A DNA stretch of 64,000 nt from Streptomyces sp. NBC_00425 (lineage in GTDB: Bacteria; Actinomycetota; Actinomycetes; Streptomycetales; Streptomycetaceae): positions 1,240,001 through 1,304,000 of the forward strand of contig NZ_CP107928.1 in the NCBI RefSeq assembly GCF_036030735.1, read 5' to 3'. A model generated the notes under the pieces. That model made no database searches. It was given only the letters and a program-made list of their open reading frames with translations, and had not been told where the DNA came from. The position numbers were made by a program, and so were the translations under genes. Positions within the stretch are counted from its first letter, which is position 1, and each line of letters starts with the position of its first letter. Positions 1-9,793 of this stretch are shown piece after piece.

Positions 1-105
1 GCCCTGGGCCTTGGAGCTGCAGCCGGTGGCCGTGACGAGCAGGGCCGCGAGCGCGGCGGCGATGAGGGGGACGTGGGCGCGGTGTCTGTGCTGCGTGCGG
101 TTCAC
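1..105 (-). CDS. Substrate-binding lipoprotein of a liv-type ABC transporter (partial, N-terminus only)
   Basis: Only the first 35 codons lie in the window; the gene runs off the left edge. The GTG start at 105 follows an AAGGAG ribosome site and overlaps the stop of the livM-like gene as GTGA. The residues show a basic N-terminus, a hydrophobic core and a lipobox TATGC followed by serines, i.e. a type II signal peptide for a membrane-anchored lipoprotein. Its position as the last gene after livF, livG, livH and livM implies the periplasmic-type binding protein (LivK-like) that captures the ligand. The ligand cannot be read from this fragment. Confidence 0.75.
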   Translation of the reverse strand, partial: MNRTQHRHRAHVPLIAAALAALLVTATGCSSKAQG

Positions 106-1214
106 GGGGTGGGCTCCTTGGCTCGGACTGCGGAGGCGGGTGGACGGTTCACGGCCGCCGGGGACGGGGCGCCGGGTCGCAGACGGACGCGGAGGCGGCG
201 GGTGAAGCCGCGCAGTCCGTCGGGGGTGTACAGCAGGACGAGGACGATGGCCGCGCCGTAGAGGTAGCGCGCCGCCTCGGTGGGTCCGACCCCGCCGTCG
301 CCGGCGCCGGGGGCGGTCACCAGCGGCAGCTGGTCGGCGTAACGGGTCATCAGCAGGGGCAGCGCGGTGACGAACACCGCGCCCGCGGCGGCGCCGGCGA
401 CGGACCCCAGCCCGCCGATGACGATCATCGCCAGGTAGTCGACCGAGAGGGCCAGGCCGAAGTAGTCCGGGACCACCCGGCGGAAGGCCAGCGCGAGGAG
501 GACCCCGGCCAGGCCCGCGTACATCGACGACACGACGAAGGCGGCCGAGCGGTAGCGGGCGACGTCGACGCCCATCACCGCGGCTGCGGTCTCGCTGTCG
601 CGCAACGCGGTCAGGGCGCGTCCCGGGCGGCCGCGCAGCAGGCCGCGCGCCGTCCACCAGGTGCCCGCCAGCAGCACGAGCCCGAGGTACCAGAGGCGTT
701 CCTCGCCGCCGAACGGCACGCCGAGGACGACGAGCGAGGACCCGTCGCCGGCGAAGGAGAACCCGCCGACGGTCAGCGGGGGCACCGAGCGGCCGTTGAA
801 GCCGCCGGTGACGGAGTCGGCGGTGAGCAGCACGTGGTGGCCCAGGAAGACCAGGGCGAGCGTGGCGACGCCCAGGTAGATGCCGCGCACCCGACCGGCG
901 ACGGGGCTGAAGAGCCCGCCGGCCACCCCGGCCAGCAGCACCGCGAGGAGCGCGGCGAGCGCGGTCGGCAACCCGGGGCCGGGTTCGCCCGCCAGCCAGG
1001 TGTAACCGTAGGCGCCCACGGCGAGGAAGAAGGCGTGCCCCAGGGAGAGCTGGCCTGCGGCTCCGGTGAGCAGGCCGAGGCCGACGGCGCCGACGGCGGC
1101 GGCCATGGAGAACAGGCCGATGCGCAGCCAGAAGGCGTCGAGGTAGAAGGGCGGGGCGCACAGCAGGAGAGCCGCCAGGAGCGCGCCCGCGCCCTTGGGG
1201 ATGCGCTCAGACAC
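102..1214 (-). CDS. livM: Branched-chain amino acid/amide ABC transporter permease, LivM type
   Basis: 370-residue polytopic membrane protein of the LivM family, one of the two permease subunits of hydrophobic/polar amino-acid or amide importers. Hydrophobic segments run through most of the protein. Family-typical stretches are LSLGHAFFLAVGAYGY near residue 55 and GGLGSVAGAAAGAVFV near residue 267. The C-terminal tail of about 30 residues is basic and proline-rich. The GTG start at 1214 overlaps the livH stop by 8 nt, so the two permeases are translationally coupled. The substrate may be branched-chain amino acids, urea or short amides; sequence alone does not decide. Confidence 0.88.
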   Translation of the reverse strand: MSERIPKGAGALLAALLLCAPPFYLDAFWLRIGLFSMAAAVGAVGLGLLTGAAGQLSLGHAFFLAVGAYGYTWLAGEPGPGLPTALAALLAVLLAGVAGGLFSPVAGRVRGIYLGVATLALVFLGHHVLLTADSVTGGFNGRSVPPLTVGGFSFAGDGSSLVVLGVPFGGEERLWYLGLVLLAGTWWTARGLLRGRPGRALTALRDSETAAAVMGVDVARYRSAAFVVSSMYAGLAGVLLALAFRRVVPDYFGLALSVDYLAMIVIGGLGSVAGAAAGAVFVTALPLLMTRYADQLPLVTAPGAGDGGVGPTEAARYLYGAAIVLVLLYTPDGLRGFTRRLRVRLRPGAPSPAAVNRPPASAVRAKEPTP

Positions 1215-2103
1215 GTGCCGCTCCCTTCGCGCCGAACAGCCCGGTGGGACGCACCAGCAGGACGGCGACCATCACGGCGTAGGGGGCGACGTCGCCGAAC
1301 CCCTCGCCCAGCACGTGCAGTTCGGACTGGTAGCCCGCGGCCAGGGCTTCGGTCAGGCCGATGAGCAGGCTGCCCGCGAGGGCGCCGGGCGGCGAGGCGA
1401 GTCCGCCGAGGATCGCCGCCGGGAAGGCGTTGAGGGCGATCTGGCCGGTGGTCCGCTCCAGTCCGGGAGCGGGGAACGCGGCGAGGAACACGGCCGCCAG
1501 GGCGGCGAGGGCGCCCGCCAGGCACCAGGCGAGCATGCGCACCCGGCTCAGCCGCACCCCCATCAGGGCCGCGGCCTCCGTGTCCTCGGCGGCGGCCCGC
1601 AGGGCGAGACCCCAGGGCGTGAACCGGAACAGGGCGAAGACGCCGCCGATGGCCAGCGCGGAGACGACGATCGCGGCGATCCGGCTGTCGGCGACGGTCA
1701 CGGAGCCGAGCCGGGTCACCGAGTCGCCCCAGGGGTCGCCCAGGGTGAGCAGATCGCCGCCGATGCGCCGGGACAGGTCGGTCAGCAGCACGATGTCGAC
1801 CCCGATGGTGACGATGGTCTGGACATGGGCGGCCCCGGGGTCGGGGTCGCCGCGTTGCAGCAGCAGCCGGTCCAGTGCGCCGGCGAGCGCCGCGGTCGCA
1901 AGGACGGACACCGCGAGCGCGCCGGCGAATCCCAGGTCGTCGTGGAGGACGGCGGTCAGGTAGCCGCCGAACAGCAGCAGGGACCCGTGGGCGAAGTTGA
2001 GCACGCCCGACGCCTTGAAGATGACGACGAAGCCGAGCGCGACCAGGGCGTAGACCGCGCCGAGGGCGAGACCTGCGAGGACGCTGTCGAGGAAGGCGGT
2101 CAT
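1207..2103 (-). CDS. livH: Branched-chain amino acid/amide ABC transporter permease, LivH type
   Basis: 298-residue permease pairing with the LivM-like protein. The start is ATG at 2103, inside a much longer open frame; this start makes an ATGA overlap with the livG stop and gives the normal family N-terminus with the first membrane helix at once (LDSVLAGLALGAVYALVALG). The motif FKASGVLNFAHGSLLLFGGY and a later GGLASPPGALAGSLLIG are typical of LivH. Multiple membrane helices are visible. It belongs to the livFGHM operon. Confidence 0.9.
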   Translation of the reverse strand: MTAFLDSVLAGLALGAVYALVALGFVVIFKASGVLNFAHGSLLLFGGYLTAVLHDDLGFAGALAVSVLATAALAGALDRLLLQRGDPDPGAAHVQTIVTIGVDIVLLTDLSRRIGGDLLTLGDPWGDSVTRLGSVTVADSRIAAIVVSALAIGGVFALFRFTPWGLALRAAAEDTEAAALMGVRLSRVRMLAWCLAGALAALAAVFLAAFPAPGLERTTGQIALNAFPAAILGGLASPPGALAGSLLIGLTEALAAGYQSELHVLGEGFGDVAPYAVMVAVLLVRPTGLFGAKGAARV

Positions 2104-2920
2104 ACGGTGTCCTCTCCGGGGACGCCGAGGTAGGCGCGCAGCACCTCGGGGTGTGCGCGCACCTCGTCGGGGGAGCCGTGGGCGAGCGTCCGGCCGAAGT
2201 CGAGGACCGTGACCTCGTCGGCGAGACGCATCACCAGACCCATGTCGTGCTCCACGAGCAGTACGGACAGGCCGAGTTGCGCGCGGACGGCGGCGATCGC
2301 CTCGGCCGTGCGGGCGCGTTCGGCGCCGTTCATGCCGGCCACCGGCTCGTCGAGGAGCAGCACGCGCGGCTCCAGGCACAGGGCGCGGGCGAACTCCACG
2401 CGTTTGCGGTCGCCGTAGGACAGCAGGGCGACGGGGGTGTCGAAGTGGGCGGCGAGGCCGGTGAGTTCGGCGATCTCCCGGGCCCGTTCGCGGTGCGCCC
2501 GCTGTTCGCGCACGGCCCGGGGCAGGCGCAGGGCGCTCGCGGCGAAACCGGCCCGCGACAGGGCGTGCCGGCCGAGCATCAGGTTGTCGGCGACGGTGCC
2601 CTCGGTGGTGACGATGTTCTGGAAGGTGCGGGCGACGCCGAGTGCGGCGATCCGGTGCGGGGCGAGTCCGGTCAGTTCGGTGTCCCCGAGCCGGACCCGT
2701 CCGGACTCCGGGCGGTACAGGCCCGACAGGACGTTGAAGCAGGTCGACTTCCCGGCGCCGTTGGGCCCGATGAGGGCGTGCACGGAGCCCGGCGCGACGG
2801 TCAGGGAGACGGTGCCGAGGGCGGTCAGGCCCGCGAAGCGCACGGTGACGTCCTCGACGTGCAGGGCGGGAGGCGGCGCCGGGGGCCGGTCGGTCGCGAC
2901 ACCGCGGGCGGTGCGGGCGT

Positions 2921-2924
<4 letters not shown>
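2100..2924 (-). CDS. livG: ABC transporter ATP-binding protein, LivG type
   Basis: 274-residue ATPase that powers the LivH/LivM permease. Walker A is GPNGAGKST near residue 52, the Q-loop region reads ARTFQNIVTTEGTV as in LivG (Q-loop followed by a long helical insert), the signature is LLSYGDRKRVEFARAL and Walker B is VLLLDEPVAGMN; the switch His is in LLVEHDMG. GTG at 2924 overlaps the livF stop as GTGA. The signature LSYGD is a common LivG variant of LSGGQ. Confidence 0.92.
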
Positions 2925-3703
<779 letters not shown>

Positions 3704-3872
3704 CGCGGCTCCTCGGGACCGTGCCCGTGGGCACGGCGTTCGGGGGAAGGGGAGCTCACGACAGCACGGCGGGACGGGGGCGGTACAGGCGCGGCGGCGG
3801 GGTCGCTGCGCGCGACCAACGGAGGGCGGGGCGGCTTGTGCGGCTGCCCAGGCGCGTGCGGTGCGCGCCGGG

Positions 3873-5240
3873 TCAGCGGGGGTACAGACCCCTCGCGGTC
3901 AGGGCGAGGCTGACCTCCATCAGATCGGCCGGCCGGGCCAGCGACCGGCCCGTCAACTGCTCGTAGCGGCGCAGGCGGTTGAGGACGGTGTTGCGGTGGC
4001 AGTACAGCCGCTCCCCCGCCCGTTGGGCGGAGCCGTCGCAGGCCAGCCAGGCGGCGAGGGTGTCGAGCAGGACGGCCTCGTCGGCGGGCTCCAGGTTGCC
4101 CAGCGGGCCGAGCGCCCGTTCGACCAGCGCCGCGCCCAGGTCGGGTGCGGAGACCACGAGCGCGGCCGGGAGGTGTTCGGTCAGCCGGATCGCGCCGCCG
4201 GTCCGGGGGCACAGGCCCAGCGCGACGTCCGCGAGCCGGCGGGCGTCCCCGACGGCGGCCAGTCCCGTCACGGCCGTGCTGACGCCCGTCCGCGCGCTGC
4301 CCACGGCCGGTCCGGCACCGGACGATCCGGTCCCGGGTCCAGGTCCAGGTCCGGGGACGGTCCCGTGTCCGGGTCCGGCGGTCGGCGGACGCTCCTGGCC
4401 GGGGCGGCCGACCGTCCCGGCGTCGGCGTCCTCGCCCAGCAGGACGATGCCGTAGTCCACCTCGACGCCGGTGTGCCAGTACACGCGGGCGCCCCGCGCG
4501 AGGGCGGCGCGCGCGCCGGCCCCGTCGGTGGGGCAGCCTGCCGTCACCGCCACCACGACGTACCGGCCCTCCTCGGGGAGGTCCAGGGCCTGCGCGGTCT
4601 CCGGCAGGTCGGCGATGCGGCTGGCGCCGTCCAGCAGCGCCCCGGCCAGCACCCGCAGCCGGTTCTCGCGCCGCCAGGCGAGCTGCCGTTCGACCTGCCG
4701 GTAGGCGTCCGCGACGAGGGTGCAGTGCTCGTCGACGAAGTTCCACACGTCGGACGCGACGTGCACGAGCAACCGCACGTCCTCGGGAGCGGTCCGGGCG
4801 GTCTCGTCGATGAGGCCCTGCCACACCAGGGATCCGCCCAGCCGGAACGCGTGCAGCAGGGCGTCCAGCGGCAGGCCCTGCTCCGCACGGGTGGCGCCGA
4901 TCCGCCAGGAGCACCGGCGGGCCGCGTCCCGGCTGCCGCGCGGGTCCAGCAGCGAGGACACGCTGTGCCGCAGCGACCGGTGCACCTCCTGCCAGGTCGC
5001 GGTGGGGTCGCACGTCACGGCCGCGCGGTAGGCGGGCTCCTGCTCCTGCAGCACGGCGACCAGCCGGTCGGTGAGGCCGGCCAGGTCCTCCAGCAGCACC
5101 CGGGCGGCCCGGTGCAGCACCCGCAGGGCGTCGGCGTCGATCAGGGACCGGACGGGCTGCGGTCGCGGCCGGTGCACGGGGGCCGCCGGGGCGTCCGCGG
5201 CGGGACGGAACACGGTCCGTGACCGTAGGGCGTGATGCAT
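3873..5240 (-). CDS. PucR/CdaR-family transcriptional regulator
   Basis: 455-residue putative DNA-binding regulator. The last about 65 residues form the PucR-type C-terminal helix-turn-helix (LYCHRNTVLNRLRRYEQLTG), the defining mark of the family, usually tied to nitrogen, purine or amino-acid use. The middle carries a degenerate GGDEF-like region broken by a Pro-Gly repeat linker around residues 285-310. ATG at 5240 is chosen because GGGGGAGGA lies six bases upstream, although the frame stays open much further. It stands upstream of the liv operon in the same direction and divergent from the PLP decarboxylase, making it the likely regulator of one or both. Effector unknown. Confidence 0.82.
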   Translation of the reverse strand: MHHALRSRTVFRPAADAPAAPVHRPRPQPVRSLIDADALRVLHRAARVLLEDLAGLTDRLVAVLQEQEPAYRAAVTCDPTATWQEVHRSLRHSVSSLLDPRGSRDAARRCSWRIGATRAEQGLPLDALLHAFRLGGSLVWQGLIDETARTAPEDVRLLVHVASDVWNFVDEHCTLVADAYRQVERQLAWRRENRLRVLAGALLDGASRIADLPETAQALDLPEEGRYVVVAVTAGCPTDGAGARAALARGARVYWHTGVEVDYGIVLLGEDADAGTVGRPGQERPPTAGPGHGTVPGPGPGPGTGSSGAGPAVGSARTGVSTAVTGLAAVGDARRLADVALGLCPRTGGAIRLTEHLPAALVVSAPDLGAALVERALGPLGNLEPADEAVLLDTLAAWLACDGSAQRAGERLYCHRNTVLNRLRRYEQLTGRSLARPADLMEVSLALTARGLYPR

Positions 5241-5531
5241 CGCGGTCCTCCCCCGGGGGCCGCTGCCCCGCCGTCCGACTCGTCCTGCCCCGAAGGATGG
5301 CATACCGTCCGGTCGGTCCCTAGGGGTGTGCAGTCTTCTTTTCGGCCCGCTCGGCCGTCCCGGTGACCCTCCGGGCCGGTTCGGCGCGCGGCCACGCCCG
5401 GCGCCGGGAAGACCCTCGACAGGTGGTAGCAGTGAGGACGACCCCGGCCCGCACCCCGGCCCGTCCCGCCTCGCCCCGCCCGAACCCGCTCGCATGCCCG
5501 CCCGCCCGCCCGCCCCAAGGAGACCGCAGAC

Positions 5532-6890
5532 GTGCCGAGGCCCACCGAGAACCAGCAGAGCGACGTCACCCCCGTCGCGCTCACCGTCCGCCGGGCCGTC
5601 GCGGACGGACTGATCGGCGAGGGCCGGCCGGTCGCCGGTTTCGTCGACGTGCGGGGCGTGCGGAGCAGCGTCGCCGCCCTGCACGAGGCGTTCGCCCGCA
5701 CGCCCGACGTGCTGCACACCTTCGCCGCCAAGGCCTGTCCGCTGGTCCCGGTGCTGCGCCTGCTCGCCGACGCCGGCATGGGCTGCGAGGTGGCCAGTCC
5801 CGGCGAGCTGCGGCTCGCGCTGGACGCGGGGTTCGCGCCGGCGCGCATCGTGCTGGACTCGCCCGCCAAGACCCGCGGGGAGATCCGCGAGGCCCTCTCC
5901 CTGGGCGTGGCGCTCAACGCGGACAACCTCGACGAGCTGGACCGGATCGACGCCCTGCGCCCCGCCGACTGCTCGTCCGTGCTCGGACTGCGGGTCAATC
6001 CGCAGGTCGGCGGCGGGTCCATCGGCGCGATGAGCACGGCGACCGCGACCTCGAAGTTCGGTGTGGCGCTGCGCGACCCCGGGGCCCGCGCCCGGGTCGT
6101 CGAGGCGTTCGCGCGGCGGCCGTGGCTGACCCGGCTGCACGCGCACGTGGGCTCGCAAGGCTGCCCGCTGCCGTTGATCGCGGAAGGTCTCGCCGACACG
6201 CACCGGCTCGCCGAGGACATCGACGACCGTGTCGGCCGCCGCCAGGTGAGCAGTCTCGACCTCGGCGGCGGCCTGCCGGTGAACTTCGCCGACGACACGG
6301 TCACGCCCACCTACGCCGACTACGTCGCCGCGCTCACCGCCGCGGAGCCGGCGCTGCTGGACGGCCGCTACCAGGTGGTCACCGAGTTCGGCCGGTCCCT
6401 GATCGCCAAGAACGGGTTCACCGCCGCCGTCGTCGAGTACGTCAAGGACGCCGGCGGGCGCCGGGTCGCGCTCACCCACGCGGGCGGGCAGGTCGCCACC
6501 CGGACCGTCCTCATGCCGGACGCCTGGCCGCTGCGGATCTCCGCGTTCGGCCCGGACGGCCTGCCCAAGCGGACGCCGCTCGTGCGGCAGGACGTCGCCG
6601 GGCCGCTGTGCTTCGCGGGGGACGTGGTGGCGTACGACCGGCCGCTGCCCGCGCTCGCCGAGGGGGACCTGGTGGTGCTCCACGACACCGGGGGCTACTA
6701 CTTCTCGGCGCACTGGGCGTACAACAGCCTGCCGCGGCCCGCGGTGTACGGCGCGCTGCTCGACGAGGGCCGTGTCGCGTTCGCCGTGATCCGTCCCGCG
6801 CAGTCGGTGCGGGAGATCTCCGCGGAGAGCGGCCTGGCGCAGGCCGACGCCCTGCTCACCGGGTTCGACGACGCGCCGTTTCGCCCCTGA
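5532..6890 (+). CDS. PLP-dependent decarboxylase, ornithine/diaminopimelate fold
   Basis: 452-residue member of fold-type III PLP decarboxylases (alanine-racemase-like barrel plus beta domain). PLP lysine is K67 in HTFAAKACP; the phosphate-binding glycine motif is LDLGGGLPVNF; the C-terminal active-site Cys and Asp are seen in LCFAGDVV, followed by HDTGGYY in place of the usual GAY. The expected reaction is decarboxylation of a basic or diamino acid, but it diverges from canonical LysA, so the substrate is open. GTG at 5532 has AAGGAG ten bases upstream. The 291-bp gap before it (5241-5531) holds the divergent promoters shared with the PucR gene; I found no clear operator there. Confidence 0.78.
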   Translation: MPRPTENQQSDVTPVALTVRRAVADGLIGEGRPVAGFVDVRGVRSSVAALHEAFARTPDVLHTFAAKACPLVPVLRLLADAGMGCEVASPGELRLALDAGFAPARIVLDSPAKTRGEIREALSLGVALNADNLDELDRIDALRPADCSSVLGLRVNPQVGGGSIGAMSTATATSKFGVALRDPGARARVVEAFARRPWLTRLHAHVGSQGCPLPLIAEGLADTHRLAEDIDDRVGRRQVSSLDLGGGLPVNFADDTVTPTYADYVAALTAAEPALLDGRYQVVTEFGRSLIAKNGFTAAVVEYVKDAGGRRVALTHAGGQVATRTVLMPDAWPLRISAFGPDGLPKRTPLVRQDVAGPLCFAGDVVAYDRPLPALAEGDLVVLHDTGGYYFSAHWAYNSLPRPAVYGALLDEGRVAFAVIRPAQSVREISAESGLAQADALLTGFDDAPFRP

Positions 6891-6960
6891 CGGCGTCCGG
6901 CAGGCATCAGCGGCCCGAATCGGAGCACTCGCCCCGTTGTCGCCTGCCGAGGAGAGAACC

Positions 6961-7191
6961 GTGCTCTGGGTCGCCGTACTGCTTCTGCCGCTGCTGTCCG
7001 TCCTGCTGGCGGTGATGGACCGGGTCGAGACCCGCCTGCTCACCCCGGCTCCCGCCCACCGGCGTCACGCCTCGCCCCGACGCCGGCTGCGCCTGATCCG
7101 CGGCGGCGCGTCCGGCACCCCGCCCGAGGCCCCGGCGCCCGCCGCCCCCGCGGCCGAGCGCGACCGGCCGTCGCAGACCCGGGCCGCCTGA
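6961..7191 (+). CDS. Small single-pass membrane protein, unknown function
   Basis: 76 residues. One N-terminal hydrophobic helix (VAVLLLPLLSVLLAVMD) is followed by a basic, then Pro/Ala-rich tail. The GTG at 6961 is preferred because GAGGAG lies about six bases upstream; an in-frame TTG at 6937 has no ribosome site. It sits 70 bp after the decarboxylase in the same direction and may be cotranscribed. No function is assignable. Confidence 0.6.
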   Translation: MLWVAVLLLPLLSVLLAVMDRVETRLLTPAPAHRRHASPRRRLRLIRGGASGTPPEAPAPAAPAAERDRPSQTRAA

Positions 7192-7308
7192 TCTCGCAGG
7201 GCGGGCCGGGGGGTGACCCAGGGGCGGCGGTGTGCGACGCTCACGTCGGCATACGCGACGCAAGTCGTCCGTGTCACCGGCCGTTTCCTTCCAGGGAGAG
7301 TCAGCGGT

Positions 7309-8199
7309 ATGCGCATCGGTCTGCTCGGCACCGGCCCCTGGGCGCGGATGGTGCACGCCCCCGTCCTCGCCGCCCACGACGAACTCGACCTCGTCGGCGT
7401 CTGGGGCCGGCGCCCCGAGGCCGCGAAGGAACTGGCCGGCCGGCACGGCACCCGGCCCTACGACGACGTCGACGCCCTGCTCGCGGACGTGGACGCGGTG
7501 GCCGTCGCCCTGCCGCCCGACGTCCAGGCGCAAGTCGCCGTGCGGGCCGCCGGGGCCGGCTGTCATCTGCTGCTGGACAAGCCCGTCGCCACGACGGTGG
7601 CGGGAGCGCGGGCCGTGGTGCGGGCGGCCGACCGGGCGGGGGTCGCCTCGGTGGTCTTCTTCACCAGCCGGTTCGTGCCGGAGGCCGACGCCTGGATCGC
7701 CGAGCAGGCGGGCGGCGGAGGCTGGTTCACCGGTCACGCCGAATGGCTCGGGGACGTCCTCCACGCGGCGAGCGACAGCCCGTTCGGCACGCCCTGGCGC
7801 GGCGAGAAGGGCGCCCTGTGGGACGTGGGCCCGCACGCGCTGTCGGTGCTGCTGCCGGTCCTGGGAGACGTCCGCCGGGTGTCGGCCGCGGCCCACGGTC
7901 CGGGCGACACCGTCCATGTGGTCCTGGCCCACGCGGACGGCGCCTCCAGCACCCTGACGCTGAGCCTGACGGCGCCGCCCGCGGCGGCCGGCGCGGGCGT
8001 CGAGCTCCGCGGGACGGCGGGGGTGAGACGGCTCCCCCAGGGCGACGCGGACGCCGGCCGCGCCTTCGCCCGGGCCGCGGAGGCCCTGCTCGGCGCGGCC
8101 CGCGACGGCCGCCCTCATCCCTGCGACGCCGCCTTCGGCCTGCGCGTCACCGAGATCCTCGCGGACGCCGAGACCCTGCTGGCGGACACGGCACGCTGA
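7309..8199 (+). CDS. Gfo/Idh/MocA-family NAD(P)-dependent oxidoreductase
   Basis: 296 residues. The N-terminus is a Rossmann nucleotide fold (GLLGTGPWARMVHAPVL), followed by the family lysine motif LLLDKPV around residue 91 and a C-terminal alpha/beta substrate domain with WDVGPHALSVLLPVLG. Members oxidise or reduce sugars, inositols or related polyols; the substrate is not readable here. ATG at 7309 has GGGAGAG about ten bases upstream. Slightly shorter than the usual 330-400 residues but no break is apparent. Confidence 0.85.
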   Translation: MRIGLLGTGPWARMVHAPVLAAHDELDLVGVWGRRPEAAKELAGRHGTRPYDDVDALLADVDAVAVALPPDVQAQVAVRAAGAGCHLLLDKPVATTVAGARAVVRAADRAGVASVVFFTSRFVPEADAWIAEQAGGGGWFTGHAEWLGDVLHAASDSPFGTPWRGEKGALWDVGPHALSVLLPVLGDVRRVSAAAHGPGDTVHVVLAHADGASSTLTLSLTAPPAAAGAGVELRGTAGVRRLPQGDADAGRAFARAAEALLGAARDGRPHPCDAAFGLRVTEILADAETLLADTAR

Positions 8200-8200
8200 C

Positions 8201-8641
8201 TCACGTCCCGTCGAACGGTTCGTCGCTCCAGCGGAACCACGCTTCGCCGCCGCCGACGTGCAGCAGGAACTCCGGAACGGGACCGCGCGGCGAGACCAGC
8301 GACACCCGCCGCCGGATCTCGTCGTACACCTCTTCCCACTCCTCCAGCAGCTCGTCCCGGTCCTGCTCCGCCAGAGCCAGCTCACGGGCGAACAGAGCAG
8401 CGACGGCGGCGTACCCCGGTCCCGGCGCGAAGCGCCCCGACAACCAGGGGAAGTCGGCCCCTGCGACGACGATCTCGCCGACGTCCTCTCCGCCGTGCGC
8501 GTCACGCACGTGCCAGACCTCGCCCTCGAACCCCACCGCACCCTCCGTCCCACGTGTCCGCTCGAACCGCCGGAGACACCCTGCCACCGGGGAACGACAG
8601 CCGCCCCTCACCCGAACCCGGAGATCGACCCGCTCGCGCAC
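8201..8641 (-). CDS. Conserved hypothetical protein, start uncertain
   Basis: About 146 residues; convergent with the oxidoreductase (stops one base apart) and divergent from the PP2C gene. The body from GAVGFEGEVWHVRDA to the end looks like a real folded domain, rich in Trp, Glu and Asp, with an acidic helix (LLEEWEEVYDEIRRR). The start is unclear: GTG codons at 8641, 8611 and 8587 are all possible and none has a strong ribosome site; 8641 has GGACG nearby. I do not recognise the family. Confidence 0.55.
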   Translation of the reverse strand: MRERVDLRVRVRGGCRSPVAGCLRRFERTRGTEGAVGFEGEVWHVRDAHGGEDVGEIVVAGADFPWLSGRFAPGPGYAAVAALFARELALAEQDRDELLEEWEEVYDEIRRRVSLVSPRGPVPEFLLHVGGGEAWFRWSDEPFDGT

Positions 8642-8701
8642 GACCGCGTCCAGCGGGTTTCTCGGCGTGCGGCGGGCGGGACCGAGGGGGAGCGTGGGGA
8701 T

Positions 8702-9793
8702 GTGGGAGCACAGGACGGGGACCGGCGGGGCTGGCTGCGGGGCGCACCGCCGCCGCGCTGGGTGCGGGCGCTGCCGCTGCTGCTGGCGGCGGGCGTCTGC
8801 GTCGCCACCCTGGTCAGTCCCAGCCCGCTGGACATCGGCTTCCTGCTGGGCGCGATCCCGCCGCTGGCGGTGCTGTCCTACGGCCCCGCGGTGACCGCGG
8901 CGCTCGGCGCGGCCGTGATCGTCATGCTCGATGTGCCCGCGTTCCAGCTCGACCGGCCGGGGCAGACCGATGTGCTGACGGTGTTCTCCGTCGCGGCGCT
9001 GAGCGTGTTCGTGGCGTTCGTGCGCCGCCGGCGGGACGTCCAGCTGGACACCGAACGCACCATCGCGGAGGCCGCGCAGCGCGCCGTGGCGCCGCCGGTG
9101 CCCGAGCGGGTCGGGCCGGTGCGGTGCGCCGGTCTCTACCGGGCGGCGCAGCGCGGGACGCTGGTGGGCGGGGACTTCTTCGACGTGCGCGAGAGCGCTC
9201 ACGGGGTGCGGGCGGTGCTGGGAGACGTGCAGGGGCACGGCCTGGCGGCGGTGGCGACGGTGTCCTCGCTCCTCGGGGCGTTCCGGGAGGCGGTGCTCGA
9301 CCAGCCGGACCTGGAGTCGGTGGCGGCCCGGCTGGACCGCAGGCTGGTGGTGGACTCGGCGCGGGTCGCGCACGCCGAACTGTTCGCGACGGCCGTGCTG
9401 GTGGAGTTCACCCCGGACGCGGACGCCGTGCGCGTCGTCGCCTGCGGGCATCCGGCGCCCCTGCTGCTGCGCGGCGGGACGGTCACCGAGGTGGACGTCG
9501 TGCCGTGGACGCCGCTGGGGCTGGGCCTGCCGGGGGGCGCCCCGGTCAGCGCCTGCGTCGTGCCGCTGCACCCCGGCGACCGGCTCTTCCTCGCCTCCGA
9601 CGGCGTCTCGGAGGCGAGGAACGCCGCCGGGGTCTTCTACCCGCTCCTGGACCGGTTGCCCGCGCTGGCGGCCGGCGCCGACCCGGCGACGACGGCCGGC
9701 CGGGTCTGGACGGACGTGTCGCGCCACTGCCCCGACGTTCGCGACGACGTCACGATGCTGGTCCTCGCCCCGACGCCCGGGGCGGCCCGCTGA
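8702..9793 (+). CDS. Membrane-anchored SpoIIE-type PP2C serine/threonine phosphatase
   Basis: 363 residues. Three or so N-terminal hydrophobic segments (about residues 15-105) are followed by a PP2C/SpoIIE catalytic domain with metal-binding motifs [25 protein letters not shown] and [10 protein letters not shown]. Such proteins typically dephosphorylate anti-sigma-factor antagonists in Streptomyces stress or development circuits. GTG at 8702 has GAGGGGGAG nine bases upstream. No sensor domain other than the membrane region is present. Its 3' end overlaps the convergent MMPL gene by 44 bp. Confidence 0.85.
   Translation: MGAQDGDRRGWLRGAPPPRWVRALPLLLAAGVCVATLVSPSPLDIGFLLGAIPPLAVLSYGPAVTAALGAAVIVMLDVPAFQLDRPGQTDVLTVFSVAALSVFVAFVRRRRDVQLDTERTIAEAAQRAVAPPVPERVGPVRCAGLYRAAQRGTLVGGDFFDVRESAHGVRAVLGDVQGHGLAAVATVSSLLGAFREAVLDQPDLESVAARLDRRLVVDSARVAHAELFATAVLVEFTPDADAVRVVACGHPAPLLLRGGTVTEVDVVPWTPLGLGLPGGAPVSACVVPLHPGDRLFLASDGVSEARNAAGVFYPLLDRLPALAAGADPATTAGRVWTDVSRHCPDVRDDVTMLVLAPTPGAAR

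Noticed and set aside
5241..7043. Long minus-strand open frame continuing upstream of the PucR gene, antisense to the decarboxylase
   Set aside because: The decarboxylase on the plus strand has clear catalytic motifs; the antisense frame is an artefact of high GC. The PucR start at 5240 has a good ribosome site.
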